A stretch of DNA of 64,000 nt, taken from the NCBI GenBank assembly GCA_026686845.1, contig JAIVEN010000024.1, forward strand, positions 5,753,501 through 5,817,500, read 5' to 3'. The notes below the pieces were generated by a model, which saw only the letters and a program-made list of their open reading frames with translations, ran no database searches and was not told the DNA's origin. The DNA is from Adenanthera pavonina (Eukaryota > Streptophyta > Magnoliopsida > Fabales > Fabaceae). The position numbers were made by a program, and so were the translations under genes. How positions within the stretch are numbered: the stretch's first letter is position 1; each line of letters opens with the position of its first letter. This document shows, one piece after another, positions 12,969 to 25,362 of the stretch.

Positions 12969-13340
12969 TCTCCTACTCACACTTGATGGGTCAACCATTA
13001 TACCTTATGCATTTTTCTTTTCTTCGATACTTGGTGCTCGAACGTGACCACATGGGCTTGATGTCTCCATTTGATGATTTTACACTAGAAATCCTATTAT
13101 AGGACCAACACAAGAGTACATCGTCCTTGTATGCCTGTATTGTTCTTGTTTTATATTTTGATAATGTGCCTCAGATGCCTTAGATTCGCCCATACACTTT
13201 CTTCATGGAAAATCTAATTCCTCGAGTTATTAGTATAATTCAAATTGCTTTCTCATATGCATTGTATCCACTCTTATGATGTCACTCAAATTAAGTTCAT
13301 AACAAACCGGTCTCATATACTAGCTTAATTGTGTGTTTCA
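12969..13340 (-). other. Degraded copia 3' region
   Basis: Non-coding DNA between the short LTR and an inserted block. It probably continues across that block into 14,830-15,765. No gene seen. Confidence 0.3.
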
Positions 13341-14829
13341 AGTTGTTCACTACCTATAGTATATCGTAAGAGTGTTAGTCGTGACAAGTAATACAGAGTG
13401 AATAAAGTATCGTTCCCATGATGATTTGGTTCCAAAACTAGGTTAAGTATCAATTATCACACTTTCACTTAATTTAACCCACTCAAAAATAAGAGCAAAA
13501 GCACATAATAAACAAATAAACTACACTAAGGTTAGAAGTTAATACTGATTCCAGACAATAGAGACCATCTAGGATTATTTCTAACTTAATCACTTCATAG
13601 TAGTTAATTACTTCTTCCATCTTTGTTTCTTAATGCAATTATGTGGAGTCTAGGATTCAATTACACTTCTAACCATCTCTCAAAGTCAAAAAAAGCTTTC
13701 TAATCAACTTAATCCATAATCTTTTGCCAAATTAGTTAATTAGCTTCATCAAACACAAACCTAATGTAACTTTGTGAGACCCATAGATATATCTCTATCC
13801 TATAAGCAAATTGTTCCATCCATCATTGTGAATTTCACAATCCCACAATGTTTATTGCATGGTATACTCCAATCTTCCTATCTCTAGCTTGATTAGAGAA
13901 CCCTAATTACCCCTAATTGATGGCCAATCAATCAAAATCACAATAAACCACAAATAAACACACATACATAGCATTAATCACAAATAGGAAGAGAAAATAA
14001 CCATTAATCCATGTTTAAGCTACAAAATAATCCTTGAACAAAGAAGCTAGCTACACATTAAGAGTTTAATAAAGGAAATCAACAAAATAAACTGATTAAA
14101 AAACAAGTCAAGTGCAAAGGAATCAAGGAAAGAGAGAAGAACTATGAAGGAAAGCACCATAGCTCAATCCCAAGCAAGACCAAGTTTCTAAGACCATCAT
14201 AGCTATCTCCAAGTGACTCTCCATGTCCATAATGCCCCAAGATGTCAAAGAGAAGGGTTTAAAACCTAGGAGCCATGAGTTTTATAAAGGCAAAATGCAT
14301 AGCTTTGGCAAAAGCACAACAATCACCATGACGTGAAACAATGTCATCATGGCGAAGTTGTTCTCTATCCAAATTTTCTGCTTCAGTTTGAGAATTAATG
14401 TAATGACTATAAATTTTAGAGTTATCGCGATAAAGCTCTCTGTCCAAAGTCTTGCTTTTGTCTCACAATTTGTGTCATGACTAGTCATGGCCAAGAAATC
14501 TAACATCTTTATCTTCAAGATCATTTCATGCATTCAAATGGCATTATGACATTATTATCTTCCAACAAGATTTCCTATAAGAAGAGCAAAATCTTGAGAG
14601 CTAACAATGGTCCAAAAATAAGGCTTAAATGTACATAATTGAGAATAAAGTACAAGTATAAAGCCATAATATTGAAGATGCACATTTTCCTATTTTGAGT
14701 ATCTAATATCTACAAAATATTCACTAAAAGCATAGAAAACTCAAGGAAAATATTGTAAAAAAAAAACATAATTTCAAGAGGTTAACAAGGGTAAATTTTC
14801 CTTTCGCACAACTATCAATAGGATTAGAT
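13341..14829. repeat. Unclassified insertion-like block
   Basis: About 1.5 kb of AT-rich DNA separating two parts of a copia 3' region. It begins with 'gtatatcgtaagagtgttag' and a 'cgttcccatgatgatttgg' segment that reminds me of a common plant dispersed repeat, but I could not find terminal repeats or a target duplication. Open frames at 14,259-14,533 look incidental. Confidence 0.25.
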
Positions 14830-15765
14830 CCAGTTGCTTTCCATATATGCACCCTTTAGATCATATCAATTGTATATACCAAAGTAGCAGTCACCAAATC
14901 AGCTCCTCATGACATGGTCAAAGTCTTATAAGCATCACGAAAGGATTTAATCCTTTCTGGAATTCAAACAGTGGTAAGCAGGGATTTATTCTCTTGCTTC
15001 CTATTTGCATTTCTTAAGCACATGCAGTATGAATTTCTTTTTATTTTATAAGAGTGTATGTCAATTTTCTCATATGTTAACCCTATACAAACTTTAGTCT
15101 AAATCCACATAATATCTAAACTGGATTCCTTCTCTTCTCTCTACCCATGACATCTTATTTTAAGAAGGAATCCTTGTCTGGCGATAAGTATTATGGATAG
15201 TAGGCATCCACAATTCAATCCATGTCTATGTATTTGGATCTCATCTTGACTCTCTACTCTCTTTTGTCAAGGTAACATATACCATTTTGTGTTTTTTCTC
15301 TACCGTATTAGTACTTCTACTGCATTACTACCTAATACATAATGTCTTATCTTTTCTGCTCCTAATAAGCATCAAAGGTGGTTGTTCATGTGAGAAAGTC
15401 ATCCTCATCAACCTATACAACATACTAAACATTATATATATGTTTCCCATAACTATGCATTTGAGGAACATGTGTCATTTGTTTTAATTATCACAAGATG
15501 TTCCTTTGTGCTATACTAAATATCAAGATATCTCTTCTCTTTCTTAAGGTATTTGACTGTATTAGGGATCTAATCACATCCCACTTGTAGATATATGTTA
15601 ATTAGTAGCACTTTTTGTCTCTTTATCTTCTAGCAAAGTTTTACAATTTGTGTCTATGTACTTTGTCTTTAATTGACATTTAGGGTTTTTCATGAAGGCT
15701 ATAGGCCTTGATTGTTTCATCCCATTCAATCTGGACTCTTAATGTCATAAAGTGATCCTTGAAAG
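14830..15765 (-). pseudogene. Copia RNase H end and 3' untranslated remnant
   Basis: This stretch aligns with the 3' part of the copia element at the right window end. Positions 14,950-15,540 match 60,000-60,520 (for example 'caaaggtggttg...gtgagaaa' and 'attatggat...ccacaattc'), and 15,545-15,765 matches the RNase H C-terminus at 60,630-60,850. It breaks off at 15,765 where the SIRE-like LTR begins, so it is older than that insertion. Confidence 0.55.
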
Positions 15766-17321
15766 TGTAGTTGGAATGCCTAAGAAGGGGGGTAAATTGG
15801 ACTTTTAAAATTTTCTGCACAAAAGAATAAAATTGCGCAATAGTCTAAATGAACAGAAAACAAAGCCTGATAGTGATAATGAAAAGAGCTAGGGAAGAGA
15901 GAATCAAACACAAATATTTATCCTGGTTCAGCCTCTCCACTCGACCTACGTCCAGTTGTTCAGCTTCCACTTGAGATTTATCCACTATCCTTGCAAGATT
16001 TGAATAAGTTCTTACAAAAATTGTAGTACAACTTTCAGCTTAAACTAAAGCTACTCAATCTTACTTTTCACACCCAACAAGTGTGTTTACAAACTCTCTT
16101 AGTGTTTCCCACGCTAAGACTCTTCTATCCAATGTAGAAAGAATGATTACAATAAATGATATCTCTCTTTAAGAGTAGATAAAACTATGATGAGCAATAA
16201 TGATTCTCTAAGAGGTTGTAGGGCTCTAAATGAGAGCAAAAAGATTTCAGCAGAGTTTAGACATAACTCACTTAATATTGCTATTGATCACCTTAAATGT
16301 GGTTCTATATATAGATTTCAAGGAAATCTAACTATTAGAGACATTAACTAGCTATTACTAAGCTTGTTTTACTGTTCACCTATTGCATTTAATGCATGTT
16401 AGAGCATGGTAGAACAAGTTAGGTAGGATGGTAGGACAAGCTAACTAGCCATTAGACACATTTCTGAACATTGAACTAGGTTTTCATGATAAGGAAGGCA
16501 CCTTGTCAGGAAATCGAGCATTATTCTAAGTTTCAGAAGCAAAGCTCGTAGACGATTTCATGACAACCTACCATAGTTGTCAAGACAAGTTGTCAGCCAG
16601 AGGAAACCCAGAAGCTAAAGTTCAAAGTTGTTAGAACATGCTTCCTAGGATGTTACTCGTTGTTATAACAAGCTTAAATCTATCAAAATTGGGTTTTTAA
16701 AATTCCACCCTAGAAGGACAAGTTAAGGGTCTTGTCATGACAAGCTGACTGAAGAAAGGTTAGGTTGCTTTCTGGAGAGCCACGATTTCATAACAACCTA
16801 GAGGGTTTGTCAGGAAATCAAGGTAAACCTGACAGGCTTCCTTTCCCTTTTAAGAGCCTTGTCATGACAAGTTAGGTACAATGTCATGACAAGCTGTAAA
16901 ATAGTAAATAGAACATTGTGAAAACCAACAATTTCATGACAACCTAAGGAACTTGGTAGGACAAGCAATTTACTAGAAGTAAAAACAAGTCCTAAACAAA
17001 CTGGTTGTCAGGAAATCCACCTAAGCTTGGTAGAACAAGGTAGTTTTAGTATGAAATCAAGTTTAGAAACGTTGAGCTTGCTACCAAAACATCAAATATA
17101 TGGCCATTTAAGATTGATGGTAATAAGATTAAGTAAGTTTAAAGCTCTACTGCCTCAAATATAAGACAAGGATAGAAAAACACATAATTCTTCACACACT
17201 TCAAAGCTCCATGTATTTTCTTTACTTGGTCAGCTTTCTTTCAAGATTATGACTCCCTTTGAATCAATCTTTTCAGCTCTAGGAGTTTTGAAAATCATCA
17301 AAATTATCTTTTTATCTAACA
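15766..17321 (-). repeat. 3' LTR of SIRE/Maximus-like copia element (1,556 bp)
   Basis: On the minus strand it starts TGTTAGATAAAAAG and ends CCAACTACA. The start resembles the solo LTR at 41,117 (both continue into 'ttttgatgatt...'), and the end has the same C-run context. A polypurine tract precedes it directly. Bases 15,761-15,765 (GAAAG) would be one copy of the target duplication; the other end of the element is lost. The LTR carries several copies of the palindrome CTTGTCATGACAAG or near matches. Confidence 0.75.
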
Positions 17322-17338
17322 TTCTCCCCCTTTTTAAT
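17322..17338 (-). other. Polypurine tract
   Basis: The minus strand reads AAAAAGGGGGAGAA immediately before the LTR start. This is the plus-strand priming site for reverse transcription and is typical of SIRE/Maximus-type copia elements. Confidence 0.75.
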
Positions 17339-18761
17339 AGTGACAAAACACTCAAACAATAAGTTAGTACAAGGGATTGCTTGTGAAAGCTTCCCCTAAA
17401 AATATGCATAAGATATAGAGTATTAAGCATAATGCAAGGAATTGACATAATTGAAATTATAACTGATATATCATTCATAAAAGCTCATACTAAGTACAAG
17501 GTTCATATTAATGAGCATACTCAATATAACATATCAAAGCGAAAGAGCAATCAGTTAGAACAAAATCCTATTCTATCTCTTATTCCTATTCCTATATCCT
17601 ACTCCCCCTTTTTGTCATTAACAAAAATATCTTCACTTATCATCAAAGGGTAGGTTCCTTGTTGCTTCATCAATTGCCTCACAAAGTTCTTGAGTTCTTG
17701 CAACAAACTCTTGAACCCTTTCTTGTAAAGATAAAGGAGGAGGAATGGAAGGACCATGATGTCTCCTTACAGTCATTTTGATTCTCCATCCTTAAGGCAC
17801 AGCAGTAATTAGCACAGTTGTAATGACAGATTGCTCTCCAAGGTAGTCTTCTTGAATGAAAGCAGATAAAGCAACCAAGATCTGATTGTGCTCATCATCT
17901 ATAGCTGGTTTAGCAATGGTAGCATCCACTTTTTCTTCACCTTCTTACTTTTCTCTCAAGAATCTCCCTTGCAACTACCATCACAAAAGTTCCAGATCCT
18001 TTAGTGGCAGGTGTCTCTAGTATGATAGTTTTCCTTGTGAAAGGCTCAGTAGACACATTACCAACTACTAGAGAGGGAATGGCAGGAGTATGGACTAGTG
18101 TTGGTTCAGATACTATATCAGCGCCAGTGGCTTCTTCTTTAAAAGCAAGAGAGGGAATCTGAGGAGTCTTAGTAGAAATTGATGGAGTGAGGACTAGGAC
18201 TCTTAGCAAAAGAAGGTCCAACCTTATCCTTCTATTGTTCTACATCTTTATGCCTTGCAGGAATCTCAGTCCCAAACAAAGTAGAAGGCTTAGGGGAAAT
18301 ATGGGGACTTAGCTTTGACAGCTTGGTTTTGAAGTTTGAAGCAACCAAGTCAGTGAGCTCATCAAAGGCTTCAGCTTAACGCCTAATCCAATGATTTGTC
18401 TAGGCTAACAGATAACCCAAACTATCCCACATTTCATTGACTTGAACATATAGGGCTTGAAATTTGTTATCAATGAGGCTTTCAAGTTTGGCAAGGCCAG
18501 AATGGGTAAAGGTTGAAGGTTGTGGTTTAGGTGAAAAGGGTGACATGTCAGATTAAGTGTGAGTGTGCTTAGTACTCTCAATTACAACTCCATCACCCTT
18601 TTCAACTAAAGAGGCTTTACCTTCCATACTTCTGATCTCTTCTTCCTCTTCTTCTTCATCTGTTGCTTTTCCTTTTCTTCTACTATCAACTTATTTCCTA
18701 TTCTCAAATACAATTTTCATCTTCTACAGACTCTGCTCATTCAATGGTTTAGGGTATATTC
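17339..18761 (-). pseudogene. Degenerate extra-ORF region between pol and 3' LTR of the SIRE-like element (part 1)
   Basis: Minus-strand frames, broken by stops, give Ser/Pro/Thr-rich, low-complexity protein. At about 18,400-18,540 there is a readable 'THSGLAKLESLIDNKFQAL' stretch. This looks like the C-terminal half of the plant transposon-associated protein often found downstream of pol in such elements. SIRE-type elements carry an additional, env-like or uncharacterised ORF at this position. The region continues at 28,713 after removal of the inserted copia element: both sides share the TATTC target site. I cannot give it a function. Confidence 0.4.
18757..18761. repeat. Target site duplication TATTC (left)
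   Basis: TATTC directly precedes the left LTR and is repeated at 28,713-28,717 directly after the right LTR. A 5-bp duplication is normal for copia integration. Confidence 0.9.
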
Positions 18762-20470
18762 TGTTGGGAATTTCACTATACACGCAGTGGAAAAACTATA
18801 AGAAATTCCCTTCCATGGATCTGTTACATTGTTTAGATTGAGATATAGAAAAAGAATTTACCTCCGGTGCATCTCTTGGTATTCTTTTTTGTTTCATTAG
18901 GCCCTAGGAACTAACGTGATTGGTCAGCTCTCTCTATCGGTATCCACAATAATAGTGAGTCCAACTTGAACGGCGTGCTAGCACCTATGGTTGTGATATA
19001 CGTACAATCCCGTACAAATCCGTACGCCTTCACTATTTGTCGTTCGTCTGTACAGTTTTTCTTTCTGAGTGTACGACCGCTCTCTCTTTAGGGTAATTCA
19101 AATTCTGTTGATTTTGTATCCTAGTCTATATCAATATATATAGATATGATTCGGTATTTGTTTAATTTAAATCAATAATTTAAACTAAATCAAATATTAA
19201 TTAAATAGATTAGTTTGAATTTAAATCTATCTAATGGATTAAATTTAAACTAACTATCGAATATATATCTAGAATCAAATCTAGATTTAATTTATCATAT
19301 AAGTCAAATTTAGATTATTAGTTTAAATTCAAATTTAGAATCCAATCTACATCAAATTTAGATTATGATATTAATTTAAATTTAAATCTATCATATGGAA
19401 TTAAATTTAAAACTAATTAATTTGAATTAATTTGAACAATATATATATATATATTTCAAAATATATATCAAATATATAATATATCAAACATATATATATT
19501 TCAAATTTTAATATATATATATATATATAATTCTATCACCCTAAATTGAACATTAAATTCATTGAATCTAGACACATTTTAGATTCAATGAATCTGGACA
19601 TTCTAGCTCGAGTTGGCCCGTTCTTGTGTGTGACCATGTACACCCATATGATGTTGGCAGTGAGCTAATAACACTATTGGACCCATAAGTCACAAGTGAC
19701 CTCTAGTAAGATATTGTGACTACCCAAATCATATGAAATCGGTGATCCGATGTAACCTATCATATAACCCGATCACATCCCTTTTGTCTTGATATATAGG
19801 TCAAGTATGAGGCATGGAAACGTCATCCTCATTTTACTCGATCATCACTTTCTCGATCTCCGAGCAGACTGACAGAACAAATAGAAACTCTTCCATTCGA
19901 GTACGGCCATGCATTTTCTCAGTCTCACTCATCGAGGGGCCCAGATATACCTCTCTATTAATTAGAGGGACAAATTCCATCTTAACCTTTCATCTTCCTC
20001 CACACGAGTTTCACTATGCCCAATCATAGCTTTTATAATCTCCCGATTAAAGGTGACTTTTGACTATGCCAAAGTATAGTGTTCCCCATGTAGGAAGCCA
20101 TGGTGATCTCAGGTCTAAGGGCTTAGTGACACGGTTATATATGAGATATGCTTATGACTTGATCCATACAGCTATATCATGACGGGTCAATCCAGTGCAT
20201 ATTCTCTAATAGGAGCTTATGATTTTGATTTGTATCTTTATATATAATTATCACATAATTATCAATCAAAATCATACTAGCTCTAATTCATCATTGTTCC
20301 CATAAAAATGATTGACTAGGGATATTTAGGATAAAATAATTCATTCAAGGATAGTATTATAAAGAAAAGCATGCAAACAATATAATAATGTAAGAAAAAA
20401 TACCTTCTTTTTTCATAATAAAATATAATATTCATGATACAATGATTAGCCTAGGGCACAATCTCCAACA
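18762..20470 (-). repeat. 3' LTR of the 10-kb copia element (1,709 bp)
   Basis: The forward strand begins TGTTGGGAATTTCAC and ends AAATCTCCAACA (approximately; TG...CA). It contains a long AT-dinucleotide region at about 19,430-19,530. A purine-rich stretch (minus strand AAGTGGGAGT) abuts its inner edge at 20,471. It pairs with 27,011-28,712. Confidence 0.92.
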
Positions 20471-23400
20471 ACTCCCACTTGCACTAGCCCAATCGTTGAT
20501 GTATCTAATACCCATTGACCTAACATGATGCTCATACTTTATCTGTTCAAGCGGCTTAGGACGAAGATCAGTAACATTATCATCTGTTGGTATTTTGCAT
20601 ATCTTTATATCACCCCTATCAATGATTTCTCTGATGAGATGATATCGCCTGAGTATGTGTTTGATTCTTTGATGTGACCTAGGCTCTTTAGCCTGTGCTA
20701 TTGCACCATTGTTGTCACAAAATAAATCTATCAGATTTGAGATGGTAGGCACCACTCCAAGCTCAGTGATGAACTTCTTAATCCAAACAGCTTCCTTAGC
20801 TGCATCTGATGCTGCTAGGTACTCAGCTTCTGTTGTAGAATTAGCTATAGTGCTTTGCTTAAAACTCTTCCAACAAACTGCTCAACCATTCAAACAGAAT
20901 AGGAATCCTGATTGCGATCTAGAATTATCTTTGTCATATTGGAAACTTGCATCTGTGTAACCATTTACAACCAGCTCGTCTTCCAATCCTCCATACACCA
21001 AGAATACATCCTTATACCAACCCTTATGGAATCAATCCAAAGAACCCACTTGAAGCGAATGACACTCGGATCATTACAATTACAAGGAACACGAAAACTG
21101 AAAAATAGAAACAGCAAGAAGAAAACATAAAAGATATGTTGGTCGAGATGAATTAGAACCCAAGAGAACTGGTCTCTTGAACCCTAGTTCTGATGATGCC
21201 ACAAGGTGACCAATTCCTTAATAAGTCATAGTATTCTCTCTAGCACTCAAAGAATTGCAAGAGGAAACTCACAAAACTGAAATTTTCATTCATCTAAATC
21301 TGAAAAACGCACATAAAAGTTAGCCTTAAATAAGCAAGGTAAAATTTACCCTAATAAACCTAGAAAACCTAATTAATTTGGGCTCAAGTAATCCTAATAG
21401 GATTAAGAGACTTTGGACTCAAATAACACTCCTATTGAACCTAGAAAACTAATAAAATAAACCCCTAAAATAAAATAACGAAAATTCATAAAAAATAATA
21501 AAATAATACTTAAGCCCTTATAAACATGCTAACACATTAATGAAATCACATGTTTAGCATATGACATGTTTATTTACAAGGTGGGCTATAAAAAAAAGAC
21601 TACTATTTAACTAATTGGGCTTTATTAATTAACAAAGTTCAGCCCATAATTAATAAAAAGAAATTAACACTAATTAAGACCGTTAATGTCTAAGTCACAT
21701 GCTTTTTTAATGAAGCACATGATATTTTAAGTAACCTCCTTCAATAGGCTGCTCTGGGGCTTGGATCTGAAACTTGCATTTTGGAGTTGATGATCTCACT
21801 TAAGCTTGGGCTTTATATTCAGCACCTTGATCAAGTCTTCCAAGATCTCCATGTTTCGCTCCAAACTCTTACAAGTCATGCCTAGCCCTTATTCTATCAC
21901 TAATCCTTCTTAAGTACTTCAGAATATTGTTGACAGCAGTCCAATGATTCTCACCTGGATTCAACCGATATCTACTAGTCATGCTCAAGGCATATGATAC
22001 ATCCAGTCGAGTGCACAACATGGCATACATTGTAGATCCAATTGCCGAAGTATATGGAATCTTGCTCATGTGTTCTCGCTCATCTCGTGAACAAGGACAT
22101 TGAGCTTTGCTGAGATTGATGCCATAAGACATGGATATGTAATCCTTCTTTGAATCTTGCATACTGAACCTATGCAATACTTTATCTATATAAGTGCATT
22201 GACTTAGGCCGATTAGCCTCTTGGATCTATTCTTATAGATTCTAATCCCTAGGATATAGGTGGCTTCTCCTAAGTCTTTCATTGAGAAACACTTTCCTAA
22301 CTAAGTCTTGACATTCTGCAGGGTAGAAATGTCATTCCCAATGAGTAGGATGTCTCAACATAAAGCACTAGAAATACAATTGTGCTCCCACTAACCTTCT
22401 TGTAAACACAAAGTTCATCAACATTTTGGATAAATCCAAACTCTTTGAGTACTTTGTCAAAACGTTGATTCCAACTACGAGATGCTTGCTTCAATCCATA
22501 AATGGATCTCTGAAGCTTGTAAACCTTAGTAGAATCTTCTAGATGTACAAAACCCTCAGGTTGTGTCATGTACACATCTTCAAGCAGCTTTCCATTAAGG
22601 AATGCTGTTTTGATGTCCATCTGCCAAGTCTCGTAATCATAGTACATTGCAATGGCAAGAAGGATCCTGACGGACTTAATCATGGCGACTGGCGAAAAGG
22701 TTTCATCATAGTCTATACCATGAGTTTGCTTGAATCCTTTTGCAACCAATCATGCTTTGAAGGTATGCACTTAGCCATCCATGTCGGTTTTCTTCTTAAA
22801 AACCCATTTGCATCCAATGGTTTTTACACCTTCAAGTAGGTCAATTAAGGTCCATACCTAATTGTCATACATGGATTGCATCTCAAACTTCATGGAATAC
22901 AGCCATTTTTCAGAGTCAAATCCCATTATTGCCTCTTGATAGGTGGTTGGCTCTTCTTGATCCAAGAGCAACATATCATGACTATTAGTTAAAAGAAATC
23001 CATATCTTTGAGGCTGATGGCGTGTCCTATCAGACCTTCTTAGGCCTTATGTTACTTGAGTAGGCTCATCAACTTGTTGTGAGTCTTCTCGTTCTTCCAT
23101 CTCTGGCTCAATGCCATTTTGTGGGTCTCGAACTTCTTCAAGATTTATCTTACTCCCACTGGTTCTTTTATAAACAAACTCTTTTTCTAGAAAGATATCA
23201 TTCCAAGCAATAAACATTTTATTCTCACTGGGATTGTAGAAGTAGTATCCCTTAGTTTGCTTGGGAAACCCCACAAAAAGGCATTTTACAGATTTAGGTG
23301 CAAACTTATCTGAGGCTTATTGCTTAACATATGCCTTGCATCCCTAAATCTTGAGAAAAGACAAACTGGGCTTCTTTCCAGTCCATATCTCAAATGGGGT

Positions 23401-25362
23401 CTTGTCAACCGCCTTAAATGGAACACTATTTAGTGTGAACGTAGCTGTTTCTAATGCATAGCCCTGAAAGGATGGTGAAAGATTTGTTTGACTCATCATA
23501 GGTCGAACCATATCTAATAGGGTTCGATTGCTCCATTCAAAAACATCATTCCACTGTGGTGTTCCTGGTGGAGTTAATTGTGAAACAATTCCACAATTTC
23601 TAAGATGGTCGATAAATTCTTGGCTCAAATATTCAGCACCTTGATCAGATCGAAGTGCTTTAATAGATTTGTCAAGTTGATTCTGTACCTCATTTTGGAA
23701 AATTTTGAACATTTTAAAAGATTCAGATTTATGTCTCATTAGATAGATATATCCATATCTACTAAAGTCTTCTATAAAAGTAATGAAGTACAGGTGACCA
23801 CTTCTAGCAGTTGTACTTCACGGATCACATACATTTGTATGTGTTAGGCCCAATAAGTCAGTGACCCTTTCAATATGTCCAGTAAAAGGTGCCTTTGTCT
23901 TCTTTCCCAATAAACAAGATTCGCAAGTGTCAAATGATTCAAAATCAAATGAATTGAGAAGTCCATCTTGATGAAGCTTTAAAATGCGTTTCTCATTTAT
24001 GTGGCATAGACGACAGTGTCATAGGTAGGTCGGATTCAAATCGTTTGACTTGATCCTCTTGGTAGATACGTTATAGATATTTTCCTTATTGGAAGCTTCA
24101 AGGTTCAAATAGTAATGACCACCATGCAAATCTCCATCAGCATAAAAGATGTCATTAAAATAAATAGAACATTTTTTATTCCCAATAATTGAAGTAAATC
24201 CTTCATCATCTAAATAAGAAAGTGAAACAATGTTCTAACTCAAAGCTGGAACATAATAGTAATTGTTCAAAATTAACAAAAGCCCACTGGGCAAAATTAA
24301 TTCATAAGTGCCTACAGTTAAAGCAGCAACTCTTGCTCTATTTCCGACTCGTAGGTCTATTTCTCCCTTTTTCAACTTCCTACTCCTTTTGAGACCCTAC
24401 ACATCTGTACAAATGTGAGTTTCACATGCAGTATCTAATACCCATGTTGGAGAAGTAGAAAGATTAATTTCTATAACATAAATACCTGAAGTAATAGCCT
24501 CGCTATTCTTCTTTTGTTTTAGATCTTCCTTGTAGGGCTCACAGTTCCTCTTCTAATGACCAGGTTCATTGCAAAGGGAACAGAGTCCTTCCTTAGGAGG
24601 CTTTGCCTTCTTAGCATTAGGCTTGGGTTTGGGGTTGGACTTGGGCCTGTCTTGCTCCTTAGACTTGGTGTCTGGGCCTTTTCTCTTTCCTTACCCTTAC
24701 CTTTCATTTTCATTCCTTTTCCTTTCTGAACCATTAAAACGCTGCTGGGCTTTTGTTTGATGTTTTGCTTAGCAGTCTTAAGCATCGCATGCATTTCAGA
24801 AATTGATTTCTCCATGTTGTTCATATTGTGGTTCATGACAAACTGGTCATAACTCTCCGGGAGTGAGTTTAAGATCAAATCTGTAGCTAACTCCTGGGTT
24901 ATGGGAAATCCAAGCCTTTCAAGGTGTTCAATGTAGCCTTTCATCTTCAAAACATGAGAGCTAACTGATGCACCCTCAGTCATTTTTGCAGGAATGTAAG
25001 GCTTTCGTGGTTTCAAACCTTTCTTGCCTTACTTGTTATTGGAACATTTCCTTGAGATGCACAATCATGTCATAAGCCTTCATATGTTCCAGATCTCTCA
25101 GAAGTTCTGGGATCATGGTGGCTAACATCAGGCATTCGACATCCACAAAGTCATTAAGATGCTTATTATAGGCATCCTTTTGGGCTCTTGGAGCATTGGC
25201 TGCAGGCTCCTTAAGAATGGGTTCATCTAGGACATATGATTTTCTTTCCTACTTGAGAACAATTCTCAAGTTCCTAAACCAGTCAAGAAAGTTGGTCCCA
25301 TTGAGTTTGTCCTTCTCAAGGATAGATCGCAATGATAGTGTAGTAGAATTACTCCTCGACAT
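20432..25362 (-). pseudogene. copia gag-pol polyprotein pseudogene
   Basis: Gag starts at ATG 25,362 ('MSRSNSTTLSLRSILEKDKLNGTN' type N-terminus broken here only for length) with stops near 25,255 and 25,035. The CCHC knuckle near 24,560 reads C-x2-C-x4-H-x4-C with a stop inside. Protease near 24,430 has D-T-A where D-T/S-G is expected. Integrase keeps its H-x-C and C-x2-C zinc residues and the second D and the E, but the first D is N ('HTNVC') and is followed by a stop. RT (22,297-22,749) keeps 'MDIKTAFLNG' but Y-V-D-D is Y-V-E-T. RNase H continues to 20,432, running through the polypurine tract 39 bases into the LTR before a stop. Insertion 21,014-21,903 interrupts it. It cannot make active enzymes. 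Confidence 0.9.
21009..21908 (-). mobile_element. Family G retrotransposon piece inserted in copia RNase H, TCCTT duplication
   Basis: Removing 21,014-21,903 restores a contiguous RNase H region, and TCCTT flanks it on both sides (21,009-21,013 and 21,904-21,908). Read on the minus strand, the insert starts with about 100 bp matching the gypsy pol C-terminus at 2,990-3,090 and then, from 21,798 downward, the family G LTR to its end. A segment of about 115 bp present in the 3 kb copy is missing between the two parts. Unlike a regular LTR element the insert does not start with an LTR. Confidence 0.7.
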
